From Streptomyces achromogenes (GTDB taxonomy: Bacteria > Actinomycetota > Actinomycetes > Streptomycetales > Streptomycetaceae): DNA of 64,000 nucleotides. This document shows positions 1-8,135 of the stretch, piece by piece. The stretch is taken from assembly GCF_030816715.1 (NCBI RefSeq), contig NZ_JAUSYH010000001.1, forward strand, positions 2,418,001 through 2,482,000. Reading direction: 5' to 3'. The notes beneath the pieces were generated by a model. That model was not told where the DNA came from and ran no database searches. It was given only the letters and a program-made list of their open reading frames with translations. The translations under genes and the position numbers were made by a program. Each line of letters starts with the position of its first letter. The first letter of the stretch is position 1.

Positions 1-446
1 CCTGCGCGACGGCGGCGCTCGGCGAGCTCCCCGCACACACCGAGATCGGCCGCAACGCCCGGCACGCCCTGGACCTGGCCCGCGGCGCCCCGACCGCGTT
101 CGCGCTCGTCCCGCTGCTGGAACACCAGATCGTCGACCACGTCTACAGCTACGGCATCGCGGCGGCGGAGACCGTGCCGGTGGCGCTGGCCCTGGCGACG
201 GCGTCCGGCGGCCGCATCGGCGAGGCGGTGCCGGCGGCGGCCTGCCTCTCCCGGGTCGCGGACTCGGCCCCGGCCCTGGCGGGCGCGCTCACCGGGGCCC
301 TCGGCGGCGCCGCCGCGATCCCCGAGGCGTGGCGCGACAGCTGCCGGATCCTCTCCGGCTGCGCACTCCCCCGGCTCACCGGCACCGACCTGGTGGAACT
401 CGCCGGGCTCCTGGAAACCGCACAACCGGCCCCACCAGGAGGATGA
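1..446 (+). CDS. ADP-ribosylglycohydrolase family protein, C-terminal part (5' end outside window)
   Basis: Frame 3 is open from the window edge to TGA at 444-446, giving the last 147 residues. The helical C-terminal region resembles ADP-ribosylglycohydrolases: a segment around HVYSYGIAAAETVPVAL, then GALTGALGGAAAIPEAW, which matches the usual 'aGalaGA..G...IP..W' ending. Where the family normally has GGDTDS, which supplies metal-binding aspartates, this protein reads SRVADS, so at least one ligand seems lost. It is the first of three adjacent paralogues on this strand, and its stop lies 8 bases before the next chosen start. Either the substrate differs or this copy is catalytically weakened; the N-terminal DD(D/T) motif lies outside the window and cannot be judged. 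Confidence 0.75.
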   Translation, partial: CATAALGELPAHTEIGRNARHALDLARGAPTAFALVPLLEHQIVDHVYSYGIAAAETVPVALALATASGGRIGEAVPAAACLSRVADSAPALAGALTGALGGAAAIPEAWRDSCRILSGCALPRLTGTDLVELAGLLETAQPAPPGG

Positions 447-454
447 TTCGGGGC

Positions 455-1642
455 ATGACGCCCAAAGCAGAAGAAAGCAACGGGGCAACCCTGGAGGAGC
501 GCATCACCGGCGCCCTGGTCGGCGCGGCCGTGGGCGACGCCCTCGGCGGCCCCGTCGAGGGCTACACCCCGGAACAGATCCTCGAACGCCACGGCGGCCG
601 CGTGCACGGCGTCGTCGGGCCCTGGAACGGCGACGACTGGCGCACCGCCCGCCCCATCGCCCCCTACCACAAGGGCGACGGCCACGTCACCGACGACACC
701 CTGATGACCCATGCGCTGATCAGGGTCTACGCCACGGTCCGTGATCACCTCGACGCCTACGCGGTCGCCGAGCACCTCGTCCCGGACCTGATGACGACGC
801 CCCGCTGGATCCCGGAACTGGAGGCCGAGGCGCTGCCCCTGCACCGGATCTTCCTGGCGGAGAAGTGGCTGGTCGCCCGGCTCCACTACGGCCACGTGGA
901 CCCGCGGGAGGCCGGTGTGGGCAACATCGTCAACTGCGGGGCGGCGATGTACATGGCCCCGGTGGGCCTGGTCAACGCGGCCGACCCGGCGGGGGCGTAC
1001 GCGGAGGCGCTGGACGTCGCGGGCGCCCACCAGTCGTCCTACGGCCGGGAGGCGGCGGGCGTCTTCGCCGCGGCGGTGGCGGCCGCGTGCACGCCGGGCG
1101 CGACCGCGGAGTCGGTGGTGACGGCCTGTCTGGCGCTGGCGAAGGACGGCACGCGCACGGCGATCGAGAAGGTCTGCGAGGAGGCGGCCCGGCACGGCGA
1201 CGTCGAGTCCGCGCTCGTCCCGCTCAGGGAAGCGGTGGCGCCCTACGACACCGTGGGGCCCGACTACCGGCGGCCCTCGCTCGGCGCCCGCCGCCCCTCC
1301 CGGCTGCACGCGATCGAGGAACTCCCGGTCGCCCTGGGCATGGTGGTGGCGGCGGGCGGCGACTACCGCCGGGCGGTCCTCGGCTGCGTGAACTACGGCC
1401 GCGACTGCGACTCGATCGCCACCATGGCGGGCGCGGTGGCCGGCGCCCTGGGCTCACCGGTCCCCGAAGACTGGTCGAAGCAGGTCGCCGAGGCCAGCCG
1501 CCTCGACCTGTGGCAGCCGGCGACGGCGCTCACCGAGGTGGCCCGCGAGGTCTTCCGGCGCGACGTCGAGCGCCGCCGCGACCACGAGCGGGCGTTCCAC
1601 GCCCTCGGCGGCGCCCCCGGAGGCTCCGGATGCTCCGACTGA
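455..1642 (+). CDS. ADP-ribosylglycohydrolase family protein
   Basis: A 395-residue protein of the ADP-ribosylglycohydrolase (ARH/DraG-like) family, which hydrolyses N- or O-glycosidic bonds to ADP-ribose or related ribosides using two Mg ions. Both metal motifs are visible: DDT at residues 80-82 (in GHVTDDTLMTHAL) and GRDCDS at 315-320 with D317 and D319. The N-terminal GALVGAAVGDALGGPVEG is the usual first helix. ATG 455 is preferred because AGGAGG (437-442) ends 12 bases upstream; ATG 443 overlaps the previous stop but sits directly against the Shine-Dalgarno. It lies in a six-gene plus-strand operon and overlaps the next gene by 13 bases. The true substrate is unknown. Confidence 0.88.
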   Translation: MTPKAEESNGATLEERITGALVGAAVGDALGGPVEGYTPEQILERHGGRVHGVVGPWNGDDWRTARPIAPYHKGDGHVTDDTLMTHALIRVYATVRDHLDAYAVAEHLVPDLMTTPRWIPELEAEALPLHRIFLAEKWLVARLHYGHVDPREAGVGNIVNCGAAMYMAPVGLVNAADPAGAYAEALDVAGAHQSSYGREAAGVFAAAVAAACTPGATAESVVTACLALAKDGTRTAIEKVCEEAARHGDVESALVPLREAVAPYDTVGPDYRRPSLGARRPSRLHAIEELPVALGMVVAAGGDYRRAVLGCVNYGRDCDSIATMAGAVAGALGSPVPEDWSKQVAEASRLDLWQPATALTEVAREVFRRDVERRRDHERAFHALGGAPGGSGCSD

Positions 1643-3009
1643 CCTGGGTCCAGCCGGAGGACCTGCTCGGCCACGAACTGCGCCAGGCGGCCGAGGACGG
1701 CCGGGAGCCGTGGGCGGTCGCCGCCCGCTGGCGGGCGGCCGGAGGCCGTGAGGCGCCGCCCCGGGCCGGCGCGTCCGGGCAGCGGGCCTCGGGCTATCTG
1801 CGGCTCCTCGCGGACGACCTGCTGGACGAACTGGCGGACCTGCCCAGCAGACTGGCCGAGGACGAGCCGACCGGGCTGGAGAAGATCAGAACGCTCTGCC
1901 CCCGGTGGCCGGGGCGGCCGGGCGGCACGAGACCCCCGGTGCCCTCGCAGGCCCGCCTGGAAGCGGCCTGGCTGGGCCGGGCCGCCGGCTGCCTCCTGGG
2001 CAAACCGGTGGAGAAGCTCCCCCTGGACGGAGTCCGACGGCTCGCACGGGCCGCCGGCAACTGGCCCCTGAACGGCTACTTCACCGCCCGGGGCGTTCCC
2101 GGCCCCCTCCTCGAGGAACACCCCTGGAACCGCCGCTCGGCGCCCACCTCCCTCGCCGAGAACATCGACGGCATGCCCGAGGACGACGACCTCAACTACC
2201 CCCTCCTCAACCTCCTGCTGCTGCAACGCCACGGCAGGGGCTTCACCACCGCCGACGTGGCCCGGCTCTGGCTCGACGAACTCCCCGCGGGCCGCACCTT
2301 CACCGCCGAACGCGTCGCCTACCGCAACCTCCTCTGCGGCATCGAACCCCCGCACACCGCCCGCCACCGCAACCCCTTCCGGGAGTGGATCGGCGCCCTG
2401 ATCCGCGCCGACGTACACGGCTGGACCAACCCCGGCGACCCGGCCGCCGCGGCCGAGCAGGCGCACCGCGACGCCGTCCTCACCCACACCGGCAACGGCG
2501 TCTACGCGGCGATGTTCACGGCGGCCGTCGTCGCCGCGGCCGCGACCGGCGGCCTGGACGTGCACGCCTGTCTGGGCACCGGCCTGTCGGTCGTCCCGCC
2601 CCGCTCCCGTCTCGCCGTCGCCGTCACCCACGCGATCCGGCTCGCCGGGGAACACGCCGACTTCGACACCGTCGTCGACGAGCTCCACATCGCCCACCGG
2701 AGCGCCCACTGGGTGCATGCCGTCCCCAACACGGCCCTGATCGCCGCCGCCCTCACTCACGCGGACGGCGACTTCGCCGGGTCCATCTGCCGTGCCGTGT
2801 CGGGAGGCTGGGACACCGACTCGGCCGGTGCGACCGCGGGCGGCGTCGCCGCCCTGCTCACCGGCGGCCCGGCCGCCCTCCCCGACCGCTGGACGGCCCC
2901 CCTCAAGAACCGGCTGGCCACCTCCGTCGCCGACTTCGACGGCGTCGGCTTCGACGCGCTCGCCCACCTCACCCGGTCCCTCATCCCTCGGGAGGCATCC
3001 CGCCCATGA
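1630..3009 (+). CDS. ADP-ribosylglycohydrolase family protein with extra N-terminal domain
   Basis: A 459-residue third paralogue. Residues 1-105 form an N-terminal extension with no motif that I recognise. The glycohydrolase fold starts near residue 108 (ARLEAAWLGRAAGCLLGKPVE). Metal motifs are intact: EDDDLNY with D185-D187 and GGWDTDS with D395 and D397. ATG 1630 lies inside the end of the previous gene. The stop TGA (3007-3009) overlaps the ATG of the ribokinase gene as ATGA, so translation is probably coupled. Because a ribokinase follows, release of free ribose or a ribosyl compound is plausible, but this is inference from context. Confidence 0.87.
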   Translation: MLRLTWVQPEDLLGHELRQAAEDGREPWAVAARWRAAGGREAPPRAGASGQRASGYLRLLADDLLDELADLPSRLAEDEPTGLEKIRTLCPRWPGRPGGTRPPVPSQARLEAAWLGRAAGCLLGKPVEKLPLDGVRRLARAAGNWPLNGYFTARGVPGPLLEEHPWNRRSAPTSLAENIDGMPEDDDLNYPLLNLLLLQRHGRGFTTADVARLWLDELPAGRTFTAERVAYRNLLCGIEPPHTARHRNPFREWIGALIRADVHGWTNPGDPAAAAEQAHRDAVLTHTGNGVYAAMFTAAVVAAAATGGLDVHACLGTGLSVVPPRSRLAVAVTHAIRLAGEHADFDTVVDELHIAHRSAHWVHAVPNTALIAAALTHADGDFAGSICRAVSGGWDTDSAGATAGGVAALLTGGPAALPDRWTAPLKNRLATSVADFDGVGFDALAHLTRSLIPREASRP

Positions 3010-3899
3010 CCGACATCGTCGTGCTCGGCAGCACGAACATGGACCTCGTCGCCTACGTCGAGAAACCCCCGCAGCGCGGGGAGACCGTGACAGGACGGGA
3101 GTTCCGCACGGTCCCCGGCGGCAAGGGCGCCAACCAGGCGACCGCCGCCGCCCACGCCGGCGGCGCCGTCTCGATCATCGGGGCGGTCGGCAACGACTCC
3201 TTCGGCGCCCGGCTGCGCTCCACGCTCGAGCACGCGGGCGTCAACACCGACCACCTGCGCACCGTCGAGGCCCCCTCCGGCACCGCGCACATCGTGGTGG
3301 ACGACGACGGCGGCAACGCGATCGTCGTGGTGCCCGGCGCCAACGGCACCGTCGACCATCTCGCCCCCGGCGACGAAGGCCTCATCGCCTCCGCGGACGC
3401 GCTGCTGCTGCAGCTCGAAGTGCCCCTGGCCGCGGTCGTCGCGGGCGCGCGGGCGGCCCGGGCGCACGGCGTGCGCACGATCCTCACCCCCGCCCCGGCC
3501 CGGCCCCTGCCGCCGGAACTCCTCGACGCCACCGACCTGTTGGTGCCCAACGAACACGAGGCGACCGCGCTCACCGGCCGCACCGACCCGCACGAGGCGG
3601 CCGCCGTCCTGCTGGACAGCGTCCCCGCGGTCGTCATCACGCTCGGCGCGGCCGGCAGCCTCTACGCGGCCCGGGGCGCCGAACCCCTCACCGTGCCCGC
3701 CCCGCGCGTCACCGCCGTGGACTCCACCGGCGCGGGCGACACCTTCGTCGGGGCCCTCGCCGTGGCGCTGGGCGAGGAACGGCCGGTACGGGAGGCGCTG
3801 GCCTGGGCGGCGGCCGCGGCCGCGCTCTCGGTCCAGCGCCCGGGCGCCTCCGCGTCGATGCCCTACCGCTCCGAGATCGAGACGCGGTACGCCTCATGA
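3006..3899 (+). CDS. rbsK: Ribokinase (PfkB family)
   Basis: A 297-residue PfkB-family sugar kinase, best matching ribokinase, which phosphorylates D-ribose to ribose 5-phosphate. Visible motifs are the substrate-side GGKGANQA at residues 38-45 and the C-terminal DSTGAGDTF signature with catalytic D245 and its anion-hole GAG. The length is typical of RbsK. The start overlaps the upstream stop (ATGA) and a GGAGG lies about a dozen bases before it. The end overlaps the next gene in the same way. Its position after three glycohydrolases suggests it captures ribose set free from a riboside. A related PfkB substrate such as a deoxysugar cannot be excluded. Confidence 0.9.
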   Translation: MTDIVVLGSTNMDLVAYVEKPPQRGETVTGREFRTVPGGKGANQATAAAHAGGAVSIIGAVGNDSFGARLRSTLEHAGVNTDHLRTVEAPSGTAHIVVDDDGGNAIVVVPGANGTVDHLAPGDEGLIASADALLLQLEVPLAAVVAGARAARAHGVRTILTPAPARPLPPELLDATDLLVPNEHEATALTGRTDPHEAAAVLLDSVPAVVITLGAAGSLYAARGAEPLTVPAPRVTAVDSTGAGDTFVGALAVALGEERPVREALAWAAAAAALSVQRPGASASMPYRSEIETRYAS

Positions 3900-5161
3900 C
3901 CGAACCCCGCACGACCGCACCCCCCACGGCCGCACGCGTCACGACCGCACCCCCCGTGGCCGGGCAGACCGCTCAGACCGCTCCCCTGCACGGCGTCCGG
4001 GTCCTCGACCTGGCCACCCTGTTCGCGGGGCCCCTCGCCGCCACCCTGCTCGGCGACTTCGGGGCGGACGTCGTCAAGGTCGAGCACCCGGACCGGCCCG
4101 ACCCCTCCCGGGGACACGGCCCGTCCAAGGGCGGCGTGGGCCTGTGGTGGAAGCTCCTCGGCCGCAACAAGCGCACGATCACCCTGAACCTGTCCACGCC
4201 CGGCGGCCGCGACACCCTGCTGCGGCTCGCCGCCACGGCCGACGTGATCATCGAGAACTTCCGCCCCGGCACCCTGGAGAAGTGGGACCTCGGCTGGGCG
4301 GAACTGTCGGCGGCCAACCCCCGCCTGGTGCTCGCCCGGGTCACCGCCTTCGGCCAGTTCGGCCCCTACGCGCACCGCCCCGGGTTCGGCACCCTCGCGG
4401 AGGCGATGAGCGGCTTCGCGTCGATCACCGGCGAGCCGGACGCCCCGCCCACCCTTCCGCCCTTCGGCCTGGCCGACTCGATCGCCGGGCTGGCCACCGC
4501 GTACGCCGTCATGACCGCCCTCACCGCCCGCGACCGCACCGGCGAGGGCCAGGTCGTCGACATGGCGATCATCGAGCCCATCCTCACCGTCCTCGGCCCC
4601 CAGCCCCTCTGGTACGATCAGCTGGGATACGTCCAGGCGCGCACCGGCAACCGGTCCGCCAACAACGCCCCGCGCAACACCTACCGCACGGCCGACGGGG
4701 ACTGGGTCGCCGTCTCGACGTCGGCCCAGTCGATCGCCGAGCGCGTGATGCGGCTGGTCGGCCGCCCGGAACTGATCGACGAGCCGTGGTTCGCCACCGG
4801 CGCCGAGCGGGCCGCCCACACCGACGTCCTCGACGAGGCGGTCGGCTCCTGGATCGCCCGGCACACCCGCGCCGACGTCCTCGCGGCCTTCGAGAAGGCG
4901 GAGGCGGCGATCGCCCCGGTCCAGGACGTCCGGGACGTGCTCGCGGATCCCCAGTACCAGGCCCTGGACACCGTCACCGCCGTGGACGACCCGGAGCTGG
5001 GCCGGATCCGTATGCAGAACGTCCTCTTCCGGCTCTCCGCGACCCCCGGCGCGATCCGCTGGGCCGGCCGCCCGCACGGTGCCGACACGGACGCCGTCCT
5101 GACCGAACTCGGCCTGACCGCGGACGAGCTGACCACCCTGCGCGAGGCGGGCGCCCTGTGA
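3896..5161 (+). CDS. CaiB/BaiF family (class III) CoA-transferase
   Basis: A 421-residue class III CoA-transferase, which moves CoA between carboxylic acids through an aspartyl-CoA anhydride. After a low-complexity Thr/Ala/Pro start (1-30), the typical sequence begins with GVRVLDLATLFAGPLAATLLG and DFGADVVKVEHP. IIENFRPGTLEKW and the probable catalytic aspartate D194 (in PPFGLADSIAG) follow, and GEGQVVDMAIIEP is the common family motif. The gene overlaps the kinase (ATGA) and the lyase (GTGA). With the CitE-like partner it implies activation of an organic acid to its CoA thioester and cleavage or formation of a C-C bond. The acid is not identifiable from sequence. Confidence 0.9.
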   Translation: MTEPRTTAPPTAARVTTAPPVAGQTAQTAPLHGVRVLDLATLFAGPLAATLLGDFGADVVKVEHPDRPDPSRGHGPSKGGVGLWWKLLGRNKRTITLNLSTPGGRDTLLRLAATADVIIENFRPGTLEKWDLGWAELSAANPRLVLARVTAFGQFGPYAHRPGFGTLAEAMSGFASITGEPDAPPTLPPFGLADSIAGLATAYAVMTALTARDRTGEGQVVDMAIIEPILTVLGPQPLWYDQLGYVQARTGNRSANNAPRNTYRTADGDWVAVSTSAQSIAERVMRLVGRPELIDEPWFATGAERAAHTDVLDEAVGSWIARHTRADVLAAFEKAEAAIAPVQDVRDVLADPQYQALDTVTAVDDPELGRIRMQNVLFRLSATPGAIRWAGRPHGADTDAVLTELGLTADELTTLREAGAL

Positions 5162-5988
5162 AGAAACCCCCGCTGACCTGGCTCTACGTTCCCGGTGACC
5201 GCCCGCAGACGGTCACCAAGGCCCTCGCCTGCGGCGCCGACGTGGTCATCGTCGACCTGGAGGACGCGGTCGCCCCGGATCGCAAGGAGTACGCCCGCGC
5301 GGCCACCGCCGAACGCCTCTCGGAGCCCCAGCCGGTACCGGTCCACGTCCGGGTGAACTCCCTGGACACCCCCTATGCAGCGGCGGACCTGCGCACGGTG
5401 GCCGCCCTGCCCGGCGTCTGCGGTCTGCGCCTGCCGAAGGTGACGGCCCCCCACCAGATCACCCGGGTCGCCGAGAGCGTGCCCGGGAGCGACCGCGGCG
5501 CCACGCCCCTGCACGCCCTGCTGGAGACCGCCCTCGGCGTCGAACACGCCTACGCCATCGCCCGCGCCCACCCCTCCCTGCGCGGTATCGCCCTCGGCGA
5601 GGCGGACCTGCGGGCCGACCTGGGCGTCCGCCACGACGCGGGCCTCGACTGGTCGCGCTCCCGGGTCGTCGTCGCCGCCCGGGCCGCCGGGCTGGCGCCC
5701 CCGCCCCAGTCGGTCCACCCCGACATCCGCGATCTGGACGGCCTGGCCACCAGCTGCGCCCACGGCCGCACCCTCGGCTTCCTGGGGCGCGCCGCCATCC
5801 ACCCCCGGCAGCTCCCGATCATCGAGCAGGCCTATCTGCCGACCCAGCAGGAACTGGAGGACGCCGAGACGATCGTGAAGGCGGCCATCACCGAACGGGG
5901 CGCCCAGGCCCTGCCGGACGGACGGTTCGTCGACGCCGCGGTGGTGGCGGCCGCACACCGCACGCTGGCCCTGGCCGCCCGGGACTGA
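5158..5988 (+). CDS. HpcH/HpaI aldolase / citrate lyase beta (CitE-like) CoA ester lyase
   Basis: A 276-residue TIM-barrel lyase of the CitE/malyl-CoA lyase group. Early YVPGDRP, Mg-site motif VDLEDAV (residues 32-38), substrate arginine in VRVN, metal glutamate in LLETALG and an aspartate in GEADLRADLG are all present. Members cleave or form 3-hydroxyacyl-CoA esters such as malyl-, citramalyl- or citryl-CoA. The GTG start overlaps the CoA-transferase stop (GTGA), so the two proteins are likely made together. No other citrate lyase subunit (CitD or CitF) lies nearby, so a free-standing CoA ester lyase is more likely than citrate lyase. It is the last gene before a strong terminator. Confidence 0.88.
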   Translation: MKKPPLTWLYVPGDRPQTVTKALACGADVVIVDLEDAVAPDRKEYARAATAERLSEPQPVPVHVRVNSLDTPYAAADLRTVAALPGVCGLRLPKVTAPHQITRVAESVPGSDRGATPLHALLETALGVEHAYAIARAHPSLRGIALGEADLRADLGVRHDAGLDWSRSRVVVAARAAGLAPPPQSVHPDIRDLDGLATSCAHGRTLGFLGRAAIHPRQLPIIEQAYLPTQQELEDAETIVKAAITERGAQALPDGRFVDAAVVAAAHRTLALAARD

Positions 5989-6025
5989 CCGGCCGACGAG
6001 GCCGCGACCCACGGCACACAGCACA

Positions 6026-6062
6026 CGACGAGGGCGCCCGGTGAACCCGGGCGCCCTCGTCG
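6026..6062. terminator. Bidirectional terminator between the CoA lyase gene and lgt
   Basis: A perfect 16-bp inverted repeat (6026-6041 with 6047-6062) with a 5-base loop. It lies 37 bases after the CitE-like stop and 27 bases after the lgt stop, between convergent genes, so it can serve both. There is no long U-tract, as is usual in Streptomyces. Confidence 0.85.
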
Positions 6063-6089
6063 TCGTACGCGTCGTCGCGGCGACGGCCG

Positions 6090-7187
6090 TCAGCTCTTCT
6101 TGCCCGCCGACTCCGCCTCGTCCTTGGCCTTGGCCCCGTCCTCGGCCTCGGCCCCGTCGTCCGCCTCGGCCGCGAGCCGGGTGCCGCCCTCGGTGCGGGA
6201 CCCGGACGCGTCCTCGGTCTTCCTGGCCTCGGTCTTCCTGGCCTCGGCCCCGTCGCCGGCCCCGGCCTTCGCATCCGCGGAGTCCGTCGCCGCCTCGGAC
6301 GCGGACGACTCGGACGAGGGCTTCTCCTCGCCGTCGGCGGAGGCGTCCGCGGCCGTGTCGCCGGAGGTCTGTGCCGCCGGTTCGACGACCGTTTCCCGGC
6401 CCGGCCGCTTCTTCGCCGAGACGACGATGTACGCCACCGCGAGCACGAACACGATCAGGGCGGTCCATACGTTGAGCCGCAGACCCAGGATGTGATGGGC
6501 GTCGTCGACCCGCATGTTCTCGATCCACACGCGGCCCGCGCAGTACCCGGCGACGTACACCGCGAACGCCCGTCCGTGACCCAGCTTGAAGCGGCGGTCC
6601 GCCCAGATGACCAGGAGGGCGACGCCGATGCACCACAGCGACTCGTACAGGAACGTCGGGTGGTAGTAGCCGGGCACCCGCCCGTCCGCCGAGGACGTGA
6701 TGTGCAGGGCCCAGGGAAGGTCGGTCTCCTTGCCGTACAGCTCCTGGTTGAACCAGTTGCCCCAGCGGCCGATGGCCTGCGCCAACGCGATGCCGGGGGC
6801 GATGGCGTCGGCGTACGCCGGCAGCGGGATGCCCCGGCGGCGGCAGCCGATCCACGCGCCCACCGCGCCGAGCGCGATCGCGCCCCAGATGCCGAGGCCG
6901 CCCTCCCAGACCTTGAAGGCGTCCACCCAGTCCCGGCCCTCGCTGAAGTACAGCTCGTAGTCCGTGATCACGTGGTAGAGCCGCCCGCCGACCAGCCCGA
7001 AGGGCACCGCCCAGACGGAGATGTCGGCCACCGTGCCGGCCAGCCCGCCCCGGGCGACCCAGCGCCTGTTGCCGAGCCAGACCGCGACGAAGACGCCGAT
7101 GATGATGCAGAACGCGTAGCCGCGCAGCGGAACGGGGCCGAGGTACAGCACCCCGTGCGACGGGCTGGGAATGTAGGCAAGTTCCAT
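6090..7187 (-). CDS. lgt: Phosphatidylglycerol:prolipoprotein diacylglyceryl transferase, with long acidic tail
   Basis: Lgt is a multi-spanning membrane enzyme that transfers diacylglyceryl from phosphatidylglycerol to the lipobox cysteine of prolipoproteins. The protein has 365 residues. The catalytic core (1 to about 265) includes WEGGLGIWGAI and the signature IGRWGNWFNQELYG, with R141, N147 and E149. About 100 C-terminal residues form an Ala/Glu/Asp/Lys-rich, low-complexity, presumably cytoplasmic tail, which most Lgt proteins outside actinobacteria lack. It is the last gene of the minus-strand trp-linked block, 94 bases after the DsbA-like gene. Start ATG 7185-7187. Confidence 0.95.
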   Translation of the reverse strand: MELAYIPSPSHGVLYLGPVPLRGYAFCIIIGVFVAVWLGNRRWVARGGLAGTVADISVWAVPFGLVGGRLYHVITDYELYFSEGRDWVDAFKVWEGGLGIWGAIALGAVGAWIGCRRRGIPLPAYADAIAPGIALAQAIGRWGNWFNQELYGKETDLPWALHITSSADGRVPGYYHPTFLYESLWCIGVALLVIWADRRFKLGHGRAFAVYVAGYCAGRVWIENMRVDDAHHILGLRLNVWTALIVFVLAVAYIVVSAKKRPGRETVVEPAAQTSGDTAADASADGEEKPSSESSASEAATDSADAKAGAGDGAEARKTEARKTEDASGSRTEGGTRLAAEADDGAEAEDGAKAKDEAESAGKKS

Positions 7188-7281
7188 GGCAGGGTCGACG
7201 CTACCCTGCCGCGCCCGGCCGACGATGGGCAGCCCGGCTACGGCTCCATAACAGGCTGGTGTGAAAAGGCGTCGCCCGGTC

Positions 7282-8058
7282 TCACCCCTGGTGGGCCTCC
7301 TCCACCATCTTCTTCAGCTTCTCCGGCGTCATCGAACGGTCCTGGTAGATGTTCTTGCCGTTGAACAGCACGGTGGGGGTGCCGCCGAAGCGCCCGTTCT
7401 GGAAGGCCTGGTTGGACTTGGCGACCCAGCTGTTGTGCGTGCCCTGCTCCACGCAGGTGCGGAACGCGGGCGTGTCGAGTCCGTCGACCTTGCCCGCGAG
7501 TTCGATCAGTCTGCTGTTCTCGGCGTACTCGTCCTTCGTCTCTTCCGGCTGGTTCTCGTACAGCACGTCGTGGTAGGCGGGGAACTTGCCGACGTCCTGA
7601 GCGCAGGCCGCCGCGTTGGCCGCGTTGCGGGAGCCGCTGCCGCCCATGTTGCCGTCGATGAGGGTGGCCAGGTGGTACTCGACCTTCAGTTTCCCGCTCT
7701 CCGCCAGCTCGTGGACCGTGGGTCGGTACGCCGTCTCGAAGGCCTTGCAGGCCGGGCAGCGGAAGTCCTCCCACACCGTGAGCGTGGACCTGGCGCCGTC
7801 CTTGCCGACGGGGATCGCGAGGGCGTCCTCGCCCTCGGCCCCCGAGGGCGCCACGACCGGGCCCGCCTTGTCGCTGCTGTCGTCCTTGCCGGAGTTCGCG
7901 GCGACGACGCCGATCACCGCGGCCAGCCCCAGCACGCAGACGACGCTCGCACCGACGATCAGTGTGCGCCGCCGCCGCTCGGCCGACTTCTGCTTCTCGC
8001 GCTCCGCCGCCAGCCGCTCCCGGGCAGTGCGCTTTCCGTCACGATTCTTCTCGCTCAC
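7282..8058 (-). CDS. Membrane-anchored DsbA-like thiol oxidoreductase
   Basis: A 258-residue protein of the DsbA/thioredoxin-fold group (Thioredoxin_4 type). A very basic N-terminus (about 1-33) is followed by one membrane segment (about 34-55) and an extracytoplasmic domain with redox motif CPAC in FRCPACKAFE. The cis-proline loop region GTPTVLFNGKNIY is near the C-terminus. It probably folds or oxidises secreted proteins. The GTG at 8056-8058 is chosen because it follows a GGGGG-like ribosome site and gives the typical basic start (SEKNRDGKR). It lies between trpA (with a hairpin between them) and lgt. A paralogue lies at 38703-39584. Confidence 0.88.
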   Translation of the reverse strand: MSEKNRDGKRTARERLAAEREKQKSAERRRRTLIVGASVVCVLGLAAVIGVVAANSGKDDSSDKAGPVVAPSGAEGEDALAIPVGKDGARSTLTVWEDFRCPACKAFETAYRPTVHELAESGKLKVEYHLATLIDGNMGGSGSRNAANAAACAQDVGKFPAYHDVLYENQPEETKDEYAENSRLIELAGKVDGLDTPAFRTCVEQGTHNSWVAKSNQAFQNGRFGGTPTVLFNGKNIYQDRSMTPEKLKKMVEEAHQG

Positions 8059-8071
8059 ACCCCCAGAACGA

Positions 8072-8100
8072 ACCGGGGAGGCGCATTGCGCCTCCCCGGT
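8072..8100. terminator. Hairpin terminator after trpA
   Basis: A 12-bp perfect stem (8072-8083 with 8089-8100) and 5-base loop lies between the trpA stop (8136) and the start of the DsbA-like gene. It probably ends or attenuates the trp transcript before the exported-protein genes. Confidence 0.75.
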
Positions 8101-8135
8101 CCCAGGTCCACCCGTTCGGGTGACCGGTGTTCCCC

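Noticed and set aside
149..1309. Long minus-strand frame opposite the first two glycohydrolase genes
   Set aside because: Arg/Gly/Val-rich shadow of real plus-strand genes, without ribosome site or motifs.
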